The position numbers and the translations under genes were made by a program. DNA of 64,000 nt from Aliirhizobium wenxiniae (lineage in GTDB: Bacteria; Pseudomonadota; Alphaproteobacteria; Rhizobiales; Rhizobiaceae), in assembly GCF_014201355.1 (NCBI RefSeq), contig NZ_JACHEG010000002.1, positions 744,001-808,000 on the forward strand, written 5' to 3'. Below, in pieces: positions 56,479 to 64,000 of the stretch. Under the pieces are notes generated by a model. The model was given only the letters and a program-made list of their open reading frames with translations. It made no database searches and was not told where the DNA came from. Each line of letters opens with the position of its first letter. The stretch's first letter is position 1.

Positions 56479-58536
56479 CTACAGGAGAGAACAGAGCCGT
56501 AATGCATCATAGACGGCCGCATGGATGTTGCGGCTCGATACGGCATCGCCGATCCTGACGAGATCGAAAGTGGCATCTTCGCTCTTGAGAGGCAGCGGCG
56601 CACGGCGGTCGATCAGGGCGCGGTAATCCACCGCTCCGAGATTTCTCGACAATGGCTTTAATGCGAGAAACAAGTCGGCATTGGCCACGGTGCCGTGTTC
56701 CACCACCACCTGACCGACCTGACGCTCAACAGTCACGGGCGAGTAATCCGAACCGAGAACCGCTGTCAGGCCATTGCCATTACGCCGCACGGATTTAAGC
56801 CGCGTGTTAATCGTGACCTTCACGTTCCTTTCCGCGAAGCTCTTTGCATAGGGCACATGGTTCATGCCGCCCATTTCCGGTGCGAAAAACCGCTCGGGAG
56901 AGACCAGTTCCAGCTCCGTGCCGCTTGATGCGATAACTTCGGCCGCACTCATGCCCGGATGGCCGCCATTGTCGTCGAAAAGAAGAACCGGAGCTTGAGG
57001 CTTTGCAGTACCCGCCAGGATATCCCAGCTCGAGGTAACGAGATCCTCACCCTCGTCCAGCTCGGGCAATTGTGCGAAACCTCCTGTGGCAACAACAACA
57101 AGCTCGGGATCGAGCGACAGGACGTCATCCGCCTCGGCGTAGATGTCGTAACGGATTTCCACACAGAGACGTTCGAGTTCCGACAGGCGCCAATCGATAA
57201 TGCCGATCATTTCGCGCCGGCGGGGATTGCGGATGAGAAGATTGATCTGGCCGCCAGCCTCTCCCGTCGCTTCGAGCACTGTTACCGAATGCCCCCGTTC
57301 GGCCAGAACCCGTGCCGCCTCCAGCCCTGCCGGACCGGCGCCGACGACAACGGCGCGCCGTGCCTCATGTGCAGGAGCGATATCATGGGAAATCAGCGCC
57401 TCGCGGCCGGTCGCCGCATTGTGGATACAGAGCGCTTCGCCGCCCTCATAAATCCGGTCGAGGCAGTAGGTAGCGCCGACACAGGGGCGAATGCGCGCCT
57501 CTTCGCCCCGCATGATCTTTCTGACGATATGCGGATCGGCGATATGGGCACGGGTCATGCCGACCATATCGAGCTTGCCGTCCGCGATCGCGTGGCGGGC
57601 GGTTGCAACATCGGCGATGCGGGCCGCGTGAAAGACCGGGAATTTCGTCGCCACCCTCACCTCGCCGGCAAAATCAAGATGCGGCGACGCGCGCATGCCC
57701 TGGATCGGGATGACATTGTTGAGATCGGCATCGTGATCGATATGGCCTCTTATGACATTGAGGAAATCAACATTACCGGAGGCGACCATCCGCCTTGCGA
57801 TCTCGATACCCTCCTCGCGCGACAGGCCTTTTTCCCAATCCTCGTCCGTCACCAGCCGAATGCCGACAATGAAATCCGGCCCCACCGACTTTCGGACCGC
57901 CTTCAACACCATGTCGGAAAAGCGCATGCGGTTTTCCAACGAACCGCCGAATTCATCCTCGCGCCGGTTGGTGGCGGGCGACCAGAACTGGTCGATCAGA
58001 TGGCCATAGGCCTCGATCTCGATCCCATCGAGACCACCTTCCTTCATGCGCGCAGCCGCATCGGCATAGTCGGCAACGATCCGCTCGATGTCCCAGTCCT
58101 CCATTTCCTTGGGAAAGGCGCGGTGAGCGGGTTCGCGGATAGGGGACGGTGCCAGCACCGGAAGCCAGTTGCCCTTGTTCCAGTTGGTTCGCCGGCCGAG
58201 ATGGGTGAGCTGAATCATCACCGCCGTGCCAAGCTCATGACAGTCGTCGGTCAGCCGCTTCAGCCATGGGACGATCTCGTCCTTGTAAGCCAGAAGGTTG
58301 CCGAAGGCGGGCGGGCTATCGACCGAAACGCTGGCCGACCCCGCCGTCATGGTCATGGCGATGCCGCCCTTGGCCTTTTCCAGATGATAAAGCCGATAGC
58401 GATCCTTAGGCATCCCGTCTTCCGAATAGGCCGGTTCATGCGCTGTCGACATGATGCGGTTTTTCAGCGTCAGATGCCTGAGCTGAAACGGCTGCAGAAG
58501 CGGATCGTTAGATGTCAGATGCTTCGATATCGACAT
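56479..58536 (-). CDS. OYE/trimethylamine-dehydrogenase-type flavoprotein, StcD/DgcA-like N-demethylase
   Basis: The 685-residue protein has an old-yellow-enzyme FMN barrel (1-340), a cysteine-rich Fe-S linker (RPCVGATYC...LCIHN, C352, C358, C370) and a C-terminal FAD/NAD(P) domain with VVVGAGPAGLEAARVL (397-410). Length and the HNAATGRE segment match N-methylproline demethylase StcD and dimethylglycine demethylase DgcA. The second of the four usual cluster cysteines is alanine (A355). The ATG at 58536 is chosen because the OYE domain begins with NDPLLQPFQLRHLTLKNRI. The gene stands alone; the Rieske oxygenase at 11249-12493 would catalyse an earlier demethylation in the same type of pathway. 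Substrate inferred. Confidence 0.8.
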   Translation of the reverse strand: MSISKHLTSNDPLLQPFQLRHLTLKNRIMSTAHEPAYSEDGMPKDRYRLYHLEKAKGGIAMTMTAGSASVSVDSPPAFGNLLAYKDEIVPWLKRLTDDCHELGTAVMIQLTHLGRRTNWNKGNWLPVLAPSPIREPAHRAFPKEMEDWDIERIVADYADAAARMKEGGLDGIEIEAYGHLIDQFWSPATNRREDEFGGSLENRMRFSDMVLKAVRKSVGPDFIVGIRLVTDEDWEKGLSREEGIEIARRMVASGNVDFLNVIRGHIDHDADLNNVIPIQGMRASPHLDFAGEVRVATKFPVFHAARIADVATARHAIADGKLDMVGMTRAHIADPHIVRKIMRGEEARIRPCVGATYCLDRIYEGGEALCIHNAATGREALISHDIAPAHEARRAVVVGAGPAGLEAARVLAERGHSVTVLEATGEAGGQINLLIRNPRRREMIGIIDWRLSELERLCVEIRYDIYAEADDVLSLDPELVVVATGGFAQLPELDEGEDLVTSSWDILAGTAKPQAPVLLFDDNGGHPGMSAAEVIASSGTELELVSPERFFAPEMGGMNHVPYAKSFAERNVKVTINTRLKSVRRNGNGLTAVLGSDYSPVTVERQVGQVVVEHGTVANADLFLALKPLSRNLGAVDYRALIDRRAPLPLKSEDATFDLVRIGDAVSSRNIHAAVYDALRLCSLL

Positions 58537-58746
58537 GGGCGCGCTCTCGTTCAGCCGAGAAAGGATCATCGCCGAGGAGCGGGCTTTCCGCGACGAGCAG
58601 ATGCGCCGCTTGGTGTCTGTAAAACGGCAGGAGCGGATTATGCAGTCTGCGATGGCCTTCTCTTTGTTCTTGTCAAAAAGGACCTCGGACACAGTTACTG
58701 AGAACACGCCGTAGCGGCCAACCGACGAGGAAGAAGGAGAGAAGCT

Positions 58747-59010
58747 ATGGGAGTTGCAGCTGCCATCATTTTTTTGAGCTTGGCATCATGGTGGTTTGCC
58801 AAAGCAAACAAAACCGCAATTACCTGGCTCGGTTTCGTAATTTTTGTCTTAGGCCTCGTTCCCATTACGGCGATAACGAGCTTTCATCCGTACATGCTGT
58901 TAGCGATAGGCCAAGCGCTTGTAACTTTCCCGCTCGTGCCAATTGGCGTCGCGGTGATGGTATTCGGTCAATACCTGTATAAGTCGAAGCTTGAACAAAA
59001 AGAACCCTGA
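58747..59010 (+). CDS. Small membrane protein (87 aa)
   Basis: The product is mostly hydrophobic with two to three membrane helices (AAAIIFLSLASWWFA, ITWLGFVIFVLGLVPITAI, LLAIGQALVTFPLVPIGVAVMVF) and a charged tail (KSKLEQKEP). AAGGAGAG lies just before the ATG. Codon use is more AT-rich than the neighbours. I do not recognise a family. Confidence 0.6.
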   Translation: MGVAAAIIFLSLASWWFAKANKTAITWLGFVIFVLGLVPITAITSFHPYMLLAIGQALVTFPLVPIGVAVMVFGQYLYKSKLEQKEP

Positions 59011-59085
59011 GCCACTCAACGTCAGGCAGGGACCTCAGCTTGTCATGACGCTGAAGCACTGTTTGCGGATACTTCGTGCAATATC

Positions 59086-60441
59086 TCAGATCCGCTCAAG
59101 CGCCATGAAGTCGTGGTAGTGATCCTGAAGGTAGCGCAGTGTCGCTGCGCCATCCACGGGCCTGCCGTAGTGATACCCCTGCCCCATGCCGCAGCCGAGC
59201 GCGCGCAGCATGTCGACATCGGCCTGTTCCTCGATACCTTCGGCAACAACGGAGAGATCCAACCCCTGGCACATGGCAATGATGGCGCGCACGATATGTT
59301 CCGACGCGCGGTCGGAGGTGATGCGTGAGATGAAGGCGCGGTCGATCTTGACCTTGTCGAAGGTGAAGTCGCGCAGCCGGCCAAGGCTGGATTGGCCGGT
59401 GCCGAAATCGTCGAGCGAAATGCGCACGCCGCTTGCCCGCAATTCCGAGATGATCCGCTGGGCGGTATCGGCCGACGTCATCACCGCGGTTTCGGTGATT
59501 TCCAGTTCCAAGCGGCGCGGATCAAGCCCGACGCGCGACAGCGTCGAGAGGATGTTGCGGGATGTGCCCGGATCCATGAGCTGGGCAGAAGACAGGTTGA
59601 AAGACAGGAAAAGCTCTCGCGGCCATGAAAGTGCAGCCTCTGCGGCCTTGCGCAGCAGCGTATCCGACAACGCGTCGATAAAGCCGCGCTCTTCGGCCAG
59701 CGGCACGAAGACGGCAGGCGAGACGAAACCGAGATCGGCATCGCGCCAACGCGCCAAAGCCTCGAAACCCACCACCACGCCGTCGCGGATGCGCACGATC
59801 GGCTGGAAATGCACGTCGACCGCATCCGTGATGATCGCGTTGCGCAGCGCCTGCTCGATCTGCGTGGCACGCTTCATTTCCTGGGCAATTTCAGTGGAAT
59901 AAACGGTGATCTGGGCGCGGCCACGGCGCTTGGATCGGTAGAGGGCCGTTTCGGCGCTCTTCAGCAGGTTTTCGAATTCCTCACCTGCGAAAGGATAGAT
60001 GGCAAAACCGAAGGATGCCGAAAGGCGAACATTGCGGTCGCCCAGATCATAGGGAGCAGACAGCACATCTTTCATCATCTGACCGATGCGCTCCGCCCCT
60101 ACCCGCTCGAAGACAAGAGGAAGGACAAAGGCGAATTCATCGCCATCATGGCGTGTCACCGTCGCACCATCGGGCATGCAGGCCTTCAGACGATGGGCGA
60201 CCTGGCAGAGGATTTCGTCACCCGCTTCCGAGCCGAACAGATCGTTGATCGGCTTGAAGCCGTCGAGATTGGCGATACAGATGGCAAAGGGAGCCGGATC
60301 GTCGGCGCGTTCGGCTGCAAGCAGGCGCACCTTGTCGCGCAACCGGTAGCGGTTGCCCAGGCCCGTCAACGGATCGCTGTAGGCCATGGCCTGCAATTCG
60401 TTCTGGCTGACGTGCGGCAATGGGTTGCCCGCTAGCTTCAT
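59086..60441 (-). CDS. GGDEF-EAL protein (c-di-GMP metabolism)
   Basis: The 451-residue protein has a GGDEF domain directly at its N-terminus (about 15-180) and an EAL domain (about 195-445). The active site of the first domain is DGDEF (99-103), not GGDEF, so cyclase activity is doubtful; it may bind GTP and regulate. The EAL domain has EALARW, SLDDFGTG and the conserved ELEITE, so phosphodiesterase activity is likely. It starts 85 bases after the PAS-receiver gene in the same direction and is probably in its operon. Confidence 0.87.
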   Translation of the reverse strand: MKLAGNPLPHVSQNELQAMAYSDPLTGLGNRYRLRDKVRLLAAERADDPAPFAICIANLDGFKPINDLFGSEAGDEILCQVAHRLKACMPDGATVTRHDGDEFAFVLPLVFERVGAERIGQMMKDVLSAPYDLGDRNVRLSASFGFAIYPFAGEEFENLLKSAETALYRSKRRGRAQITVYSTEIAQEMKRATQIEQALRNAIITDAVDVHFQPIVRIRDGVVVGFEALARWRDADLGFVSPAVFVPLAEERGFIDALSDTLLRKAAEAALSWPRELFLSFNLSSAQLMDPGTSRNILSTLSRVGLDPRRLELEITETAVMTSADTAQRIISELRASGVRISLDDFGTGQSSLGRLRDFTFDKVKIDRAFISRITSDRASEHIVRAIIAMCQGLDLSVVAEGIEEQADVDMLRALGCGMGQGYHYGRPVDGAATLRYLQDHYHDFMALERI

Positions 60442-60526
60442 AAAAAATCCTGCTCATCGAAACGAGCGAAGGATGAGGGACAAAGATTAAGAAACTCTGG
60501 TTATGTATCAGCTTATGCCAATATGG

Positions 60527-62206
60527 TCACGAAACGGGCCAGGCTTCAGCTGCTATCTCGTCTTCGTCCGAGAGCAAATACCTCTGGAATACGGCATCCA
60601 GTGCTTCCGGGCTGATCGGCTTCAGGATCACATCGTTCATACCGGCCTCGATGCAGGCCTCGCGGTCACGGTCGAACGCTTGCGGCAGGACAGCGATAAT
60701 CGGCACCGCCTGAACTCCGTCCTCAAGTGCACGGATCGCCGCAGACGCCTCGAAACCGGTCAGTTTCGGTAGCGTTACATCCATCAGAACAAGGCGCGGC
60801 GAATGCTCGCGCCAAAGGCGGACTGCCTCTTCGCCATCAGTCGCCAGAACGTAGCTATAACCAAGCCCTTCGATGATCTGTGAAAAGACGATCTGATTGA
60901 CCTCATTATCCTCGGCAACAAGGACATCGATACTCTCGTCCTTCGAAACCGGCCCGAACGACGGCTCGTCGATTGGCGGCAATACGATTTCATCAACGGG
61001 TTTGGCCAGTTCGGTGGCGATCCGAGCTGGCAGGCCAGGCCCGAAAATTCCTTCTTCGACACGCAGTGAAGTTACGCCATAGGCTTCGGCGATCTGCTTC
61101 AACTCGGCCGGCATGCGGGCATCGATAACGACGAGATCGATGCGGACATCGGCTTCGGCCGCAAGCTGAAGAAACAGGGTGAATTCGTCGGCGTCGGCTG
61201 CGGCTGAAACATCGGCGGCCTGGCGGGAAAGGACATCGATCGCCTCCGCCACCGTGTCGGCGAAACGGCTTACAACGAGTATCTTTGCGCCAGCGACGGC
61301 GGAGAGCGGGTCGACAGCCGAGCTCGAAACGGCGCTCCGGGTCATGTCGATCGGAACAAAGCCGGAGACCCATTCGCTCGATTGCTGCGACAGATCGGTA
61401 CGGACGCCGGCGACAACCGACGACACATCCTGCTTGACGGTTACAAGGTAATAACGGCCGGGCTTGCCGATCCGATATTTGTGGACGATCGTCAGCGCGG
61501 TCGAACCATCCGGGCGGGTGATGTGCTCGGGAAGCTGGATCGGGTCGCCGGTTTCATAGACATGCTGGTTGATCGGCGTAAGGCGGTCTTCGAAGGCCTT
61601 GGAATTGATGTCGGAACCCTTGTGACCAAGGATCGCATCCGCGGGCAGATCGAGGAAATCGCAATTGGCCTTGTTGACCGCGACGAAGGTGGAGTTGCGG
61701 TCCTTGACGCTGATCGGGAAAGGCAGGTTGTCGAGGACTTCCTCGGTCACCTGGACCCGTTCGGTATCGAGGCGCCACTGCTCCTCGCGCTTCTTCTGTT
61801 CGGAAACATCCTTGATGACGCAGACGCCGTAGCCGGATGGAAGACGGCGCTTGACGACACTCAGCCAGCGATCGGGACCGGGGCGCTCCAGGCTTTCCGA
61901 ACGCTCCTTCCACAGACCGGCAATCTGTTCGGCAACCCAATCCTCGCGATTGAGCGCACGGCGATAATTGTAGGTGTCGGCGACAAGGCGGATACCGGCA
62001 TCATACATGGCAGCGAGAAGATCGCGAATACGGGTTCCCGGCACCAGCAGACGGGGCTGTACCCGTGTGATGCTCGCGATCTGCTGGCTGGCAAATACGA
62101 CAAGATCGTTCCTGTCGTAAAGCAATACAGCCGCGGACAAGCCTTCGGCCAGTGCTTCCAGAATGGCAGTCTGAATGTTCGGATCCGCCGCGTCCAAATC
62201 ATTCAT
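60527..62206 (-). CDS. PAS and receiver domain response regulator
   Basis: The 559-residue protein has two PAS domains (about 10-135 and 150-275), a degenerate receiver-like domain (about 310-405, AKILVVSRFADTVAE) and a normal receiver (about 428-545, with LVLMDVTLPKL and LKPIS). In the second receiver the usual switch Thr/Ser after strand four is replaced (IIAVLP). No kinase or output domain is seen. It is probably the sensor for the downstream GGDEF-EAL protein. Confidence 0.8.
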   Translation of the reverse strand: MNDLDAADPNIQTAILEALAEGLSAAVLLYDRNDLVVFASQQIASITRVQPRLLVPGTRIRDLLAAMYDAGIRLVADTYNYRRALNREDWVAEQIAGLWKERSESLERPGPDRWLSVVKRRLPSGYGVCVIKDVSEQKKREEQWRLDTERVQVTEEVLDNLPFPISVKDRNSTFVAVNKANCDFLDLPADAILGHKGSDINSKAFEDRLTPINQHVYETGDPIQLPEHITRPDGSTALTIVHKYRIGKPGRYYLVTVKQDVSSVVAGVRTDLSQQSSEWVSGFVPIDMTRSAVSSSAVDPLSAVAGAKILVVSRFADTVAEAIDVLSRQAADVSAAADADEFTLFLQLAAEADVRIDLVVIDARMPAELKQIAEAYGVTSLRVEEGIFGPGLPARIATELAKPVDEIVLPPIDEPSFGPVSKDESIDVLVAEDNEVNQIVFSQIIEGLGYSYVLATDGEEAVRLWREHSPRLVLMDVTLPKLTGFEASAAIRALEDGVQAVPIIAVLPQAFDRDREACIEAGMNDVILKPISPEALDAVFQRYLLSDEDEIAAEAWPVS

Positions 62207-62543
62207 GGATGAAACTCCGTATGCTTTCGGGATGGCTTTAGGCCACTCCCGGTCAGCCGATTCAACGTACGATCGGCAAAACTTCCTTCACGCTCGTCAA
62301 TGGGAACATGCTGGCTGCAAGTCATCAACGAATGACCGGATTGTTGTGGCGGTGCCCAGCTGGCCACCACTCCGGTCATTCGCGAAGAGCAGAGATACTC
62401 TCCCGGATTCATCCAATTTCTCACATGAACCCTAGCCCGTTTACCTTAAGGCCGGATTAATGGCGTTTCCCATTGAGACGATTGCCGAGGATAATCCTGT
62501 CGCAGCACTTTCCTCCGGCCGCAGAATCCCCGAAAATAGTGGC
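62207..62543. other. Divergent region between the PAS-receiver gene and mutL
   Basis: This 337-base region contains the long hairpin at 62329-62382 and both promoters. No gene is called. In frame with mutL, an ATG at 62460 could extend it by 28 residues, but the family start at 62544 is more likely. Confidence 0.4.
62329..62382. repeat. Long imperfect palindrome
   Basis: CGAATGACCGGA (62329-62340) and TCCGGTCATTCG (62371-62382) are perfect inverted arms of 12 bases. The stem continues with seven of eight pairs (GTTGTGGC/GCCACCAC) after a small bulge, leaving a 12-base loop. It is not next to the end of any gene, so it is not an ordinary terminator. Confidence 0.6.
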
Positions 62544-64000
62544 ATGTCTGTAAAGCTCCTGCCTGAAACCCTGATCAACCAGATCGCCGCCGGCGAAGTC
62601 ATTGAACGGCCCGCCAGCGCGACCAAGGAATTGATCGAGAATGCGATCGACGCCGGTGCGACGCGCATCGAAATCGCCACGGCCGGCGGGGGCAAGAGCC
62701 TTGTCCGCGTCACCGACAACGGATCGGGCATGGATGCGGCGGATCTGGAACTGGCCGTGCGTCGCCATTGCACCTCGAAGATCTCGACGACACTCGACGA
62801 TATCCACACGCTCGGTTTCCGCGGGGAAGCGCTGCCGTCGATCGGTTCGGTTGCGCGACTGACGATCACCAGCCGCCGCCACGGCGATCCGTCCGGCTCA
62901 CAGGTTTCCGTCAATGGCGGCGCCGCGATCCCGGTCAAGCCGGCGCCGGCCAATCCCGGTACGGTAGTCGAGGTGCGCGACCTGTTCTTTGCCACCCCTG
63001 CCCGGCTGAAATTCATGAAAACCGAGCGGGCGGAGGCGGCAGCGATCACCGAAGTCGTCAAGCGCATGGCGATCGCATTCCCGCATATCCGTTTCGTGCT
63101 GTCCGGTTCCGACCGCTCGACGCTGGAATTTGCCGCCACCGGTGACGACCATCTCGCCCGTATGGCGCAGATCCTCGGCCCGGAATTCAAGGAAAATGCG
63201 ATCGAGATCGATGCCGGGCGCGAGGATGTTTCGCTGTCCGGTTTCGTCGGCGTACCGACCTTTCACCGCGGCAACTCGGCGCATCAGTTTGCCTTCGTCA
63301 ACGGGCGGCCGGTGCAGGACAAGCTGATCCTGTCTGCGATCCGCGGTGCCTATGCCGAACAAATGCCGGCCGGGCGTTATCCGGTCGCAGTCCTGTCGAT
63401 CGACCTCGACCCCGCCTTCGTCGACGTCAATGTGCATCCGGCCAAGGCCGACGTGCGCTTCCGCGATCCGCAACTGGTGCGCGGGCTGATCGTCGGAGCC
63501 ATCCGTCAAGCGCTGCATCGCGAAGGTGACCGCGCCTCGACCACCGGGGCTGCCGCCATGCTGCGTGCCTTCCAATCCGGTTCGTTCCAGCAGCCGCCCG
63601 CTCAACCGGGCTTTTCCGAGAGCTCGAGATCCGGCTTTCCGCAACGCTCTTATCCGCTTTCCGCGCCTCCTCAACAGAACTGGACTGCATCGTCATCGCC
63701 TTCCCGACCGCTCGATCAGGCGGTTGCGCCCAGCTATCAGTCACGTCCGACACAGGCCGGCTTCGATGCTTTCTCCACTCCGACAGCACGGGCCGATGTT
63801 GTCGAGGAAAGTGCGTATATCCCGGAAACCACCGCCGCCGGTTACCGGCTGGGTGCTGCCCGCGCGCAGGTTCATGAGAACTACATCGTCGCCCAGACAG
63901 AGAAGGGTCTCGTTATCGTCGACCAGCATGCCGCGCATGAACGTCTGGTCTACGAGAGCCTGCGCAAGGCGCTGGAAAATGACCGCCTTGCCTCGCAGGT
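62544..64000 (+). CDS. mutL: DNA mismatch repair protein MutL, partial
   Basis: The visible 485 codons start with [20 protein letters not shown] and contain the GHKL ATPase motifs NAIDAGA, DNGSGM and TSKI, and [14 protein letters not shown] Pro/Ser/Gln-rich linker follows (about 330-420), then the beginning of the C-terminal dimerisation domain ([26 protein letters not shown]). MutL couples mismatch recognition to strand removal. The gene continues past the window end. Confidence 0.95.
   Translation, partial: MSVKLLPETLINQIAAGEVIERPASATKELIENAIDAGATRIEIATAGGGKSLVRVTDNGSGMDAADLELAVRRHCTSKISTTLDDIHTLGFRGEALPSIGSVARLTITSRRHGDPSGSQVSVNGGAAIPVKPAPANPGTVVEVRDLFFATPARLKFMKTERAEAAAITEVVKRMAIAFPHIRFVLSGSDRSTLEFAATGDDHLARMAQILGPEFKENAIEIDAGREDVSLSGFVGVPTFHRGNSAHQFAFVNGRPVQDKLILSAIRGAYAEQMPAGRYPVAVLSIDLDPAFVDVNVHPAKADVRFRDPQLVRGLIVGAIRQALHREGDRASTTGAAAMLRAFQSGSFQQPPAQPGFSESSRSGFPQRSYPLSAPPQQNWTASSSPSRPLDQAVAPSYQSRPTQAGFDAFSTPTARADVVEESAYIPETTAAGYRLGAARAQVHENYIVAQTEKGLVIVDQHAAHERLVYESLRKALENDRLASQ

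Noticed and set aside
56959..58701. Long plus-strand frame opposite the flavin demethylase
   Set aside because: Antisense shadow; the minus-strand gene has complete flavin and NAD(P) motifs.
1..64000. CRISPR arrays, tRNA or rRNA genes, complete insertion sequences or prophage genes
   Set aside because: I looked for regular repeats, T-loop motifs, transposase or phage proteins on both strands and saw none; a dedicated tRNA and IS scan would be needed to exclude them fully.

Overview
This window is a GC-rich chromosomal segment from an alphaproteobacterium, most likely a member of the Rhizobiaceae (Rhizobium/Agrobacterium/Neorhizobium type). The evidence is the split F0 ATP synthase operon with a separate b' subunit (atpI-B-E-F'-F), BA14K-type surface proteins, glyQ/glyS as separate genes, a short palindromic repeat of the kind scattered through rhizobial genomes, and the general codon style. 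Almost all of it is ordinary core chromosome. There is no rRNA, tRNA, CRISPR array, prophage or complete insertion sequence that I can recognise.

Layout. 1-2844: the start of an OpgC-like membrane acyltransferase (cut by the window edge), then tlyA and an RlmD/TrmA-type RNA methyltransferase overlapping as ATGA. 3034-8510: a haem peroxidase, an acyl-CoA dehydrogenase/enoyl-CoA hydratase operon behind a palindromic operator, and a CorA/ZntB transporter. 8568-11198: two tandem BA14K-like secreted proteins and a divergent HxlR regulator/NmrA reductase pair. 11249-12800: a Rieske oxygenase of the glycine betaine/stachydrine/carnitine type preceded by a clear cobalamin riboswitch; this is the most interesting point in the window. 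12968-19760: a hypothetical gene, a Sua5-D2HGDH-ModE-like operon, a conserved hypothetical, ubiA and cfa. 19933-27434: tex, purD, a Cache-domain chemoreceptor, and a small decay zone with a frameshifted DUF523 gene and a chimeric parD/parE remnant. 27761-34760: glyS, DUF2207, lemA, glyQ, a small membrane protein and an SppA/SohB-type protease, all on the minus strand. 34918-41907: mntH with a Mur-like operator, an RNA/DNA methyltransferase with a DUF2007 gene, and then polyprenyl diphosphate synthase, a TPR protein, ispE and moaB. 41910-45465: a small glycosyltransferase, a PA0069-type radical SAM protein, rnhB and an AT-richer HAD hydrolase that looks acquired. 45593-48238: the F0 operon. 48479-56391: a SleB-like cell-wall hydrolase, kup, mrp, a solo LuxR regulator, an SMP-30 lactonase and a PRC-barrel protein. 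56479-64000: an old-yellow-enzyme/flavin demethylase of the StcD/DgcA type, a PAS-receiver protein with a GGDEF-EAL protein in one operon, and the first part of mutL.

How it fits together. Several genes bear on isoprenoid/quinone supply (polyprenyl synthase, ispE, ubiA), translation and RNA modification (tlyA, RlmD-like, Sua5, glyQS, TrmN6-like) and energy (F0 operon, acyl-CoA oxidation). Two unlinked genes, the riboswitch-controlled Rieske oxygenase and the flavin demethylase at 56479-58536, belong to families that carry out successive N-demethylations of betaine-type compounds. The non-coding elements I rate highest are the cobalamin riboswitch (12598-12800), a Shine-Dalgarno-sequestering hairpin before lemA, a plus-strand terminator without a gene (53397-53451) and a three-way-junction structure before rnhB.
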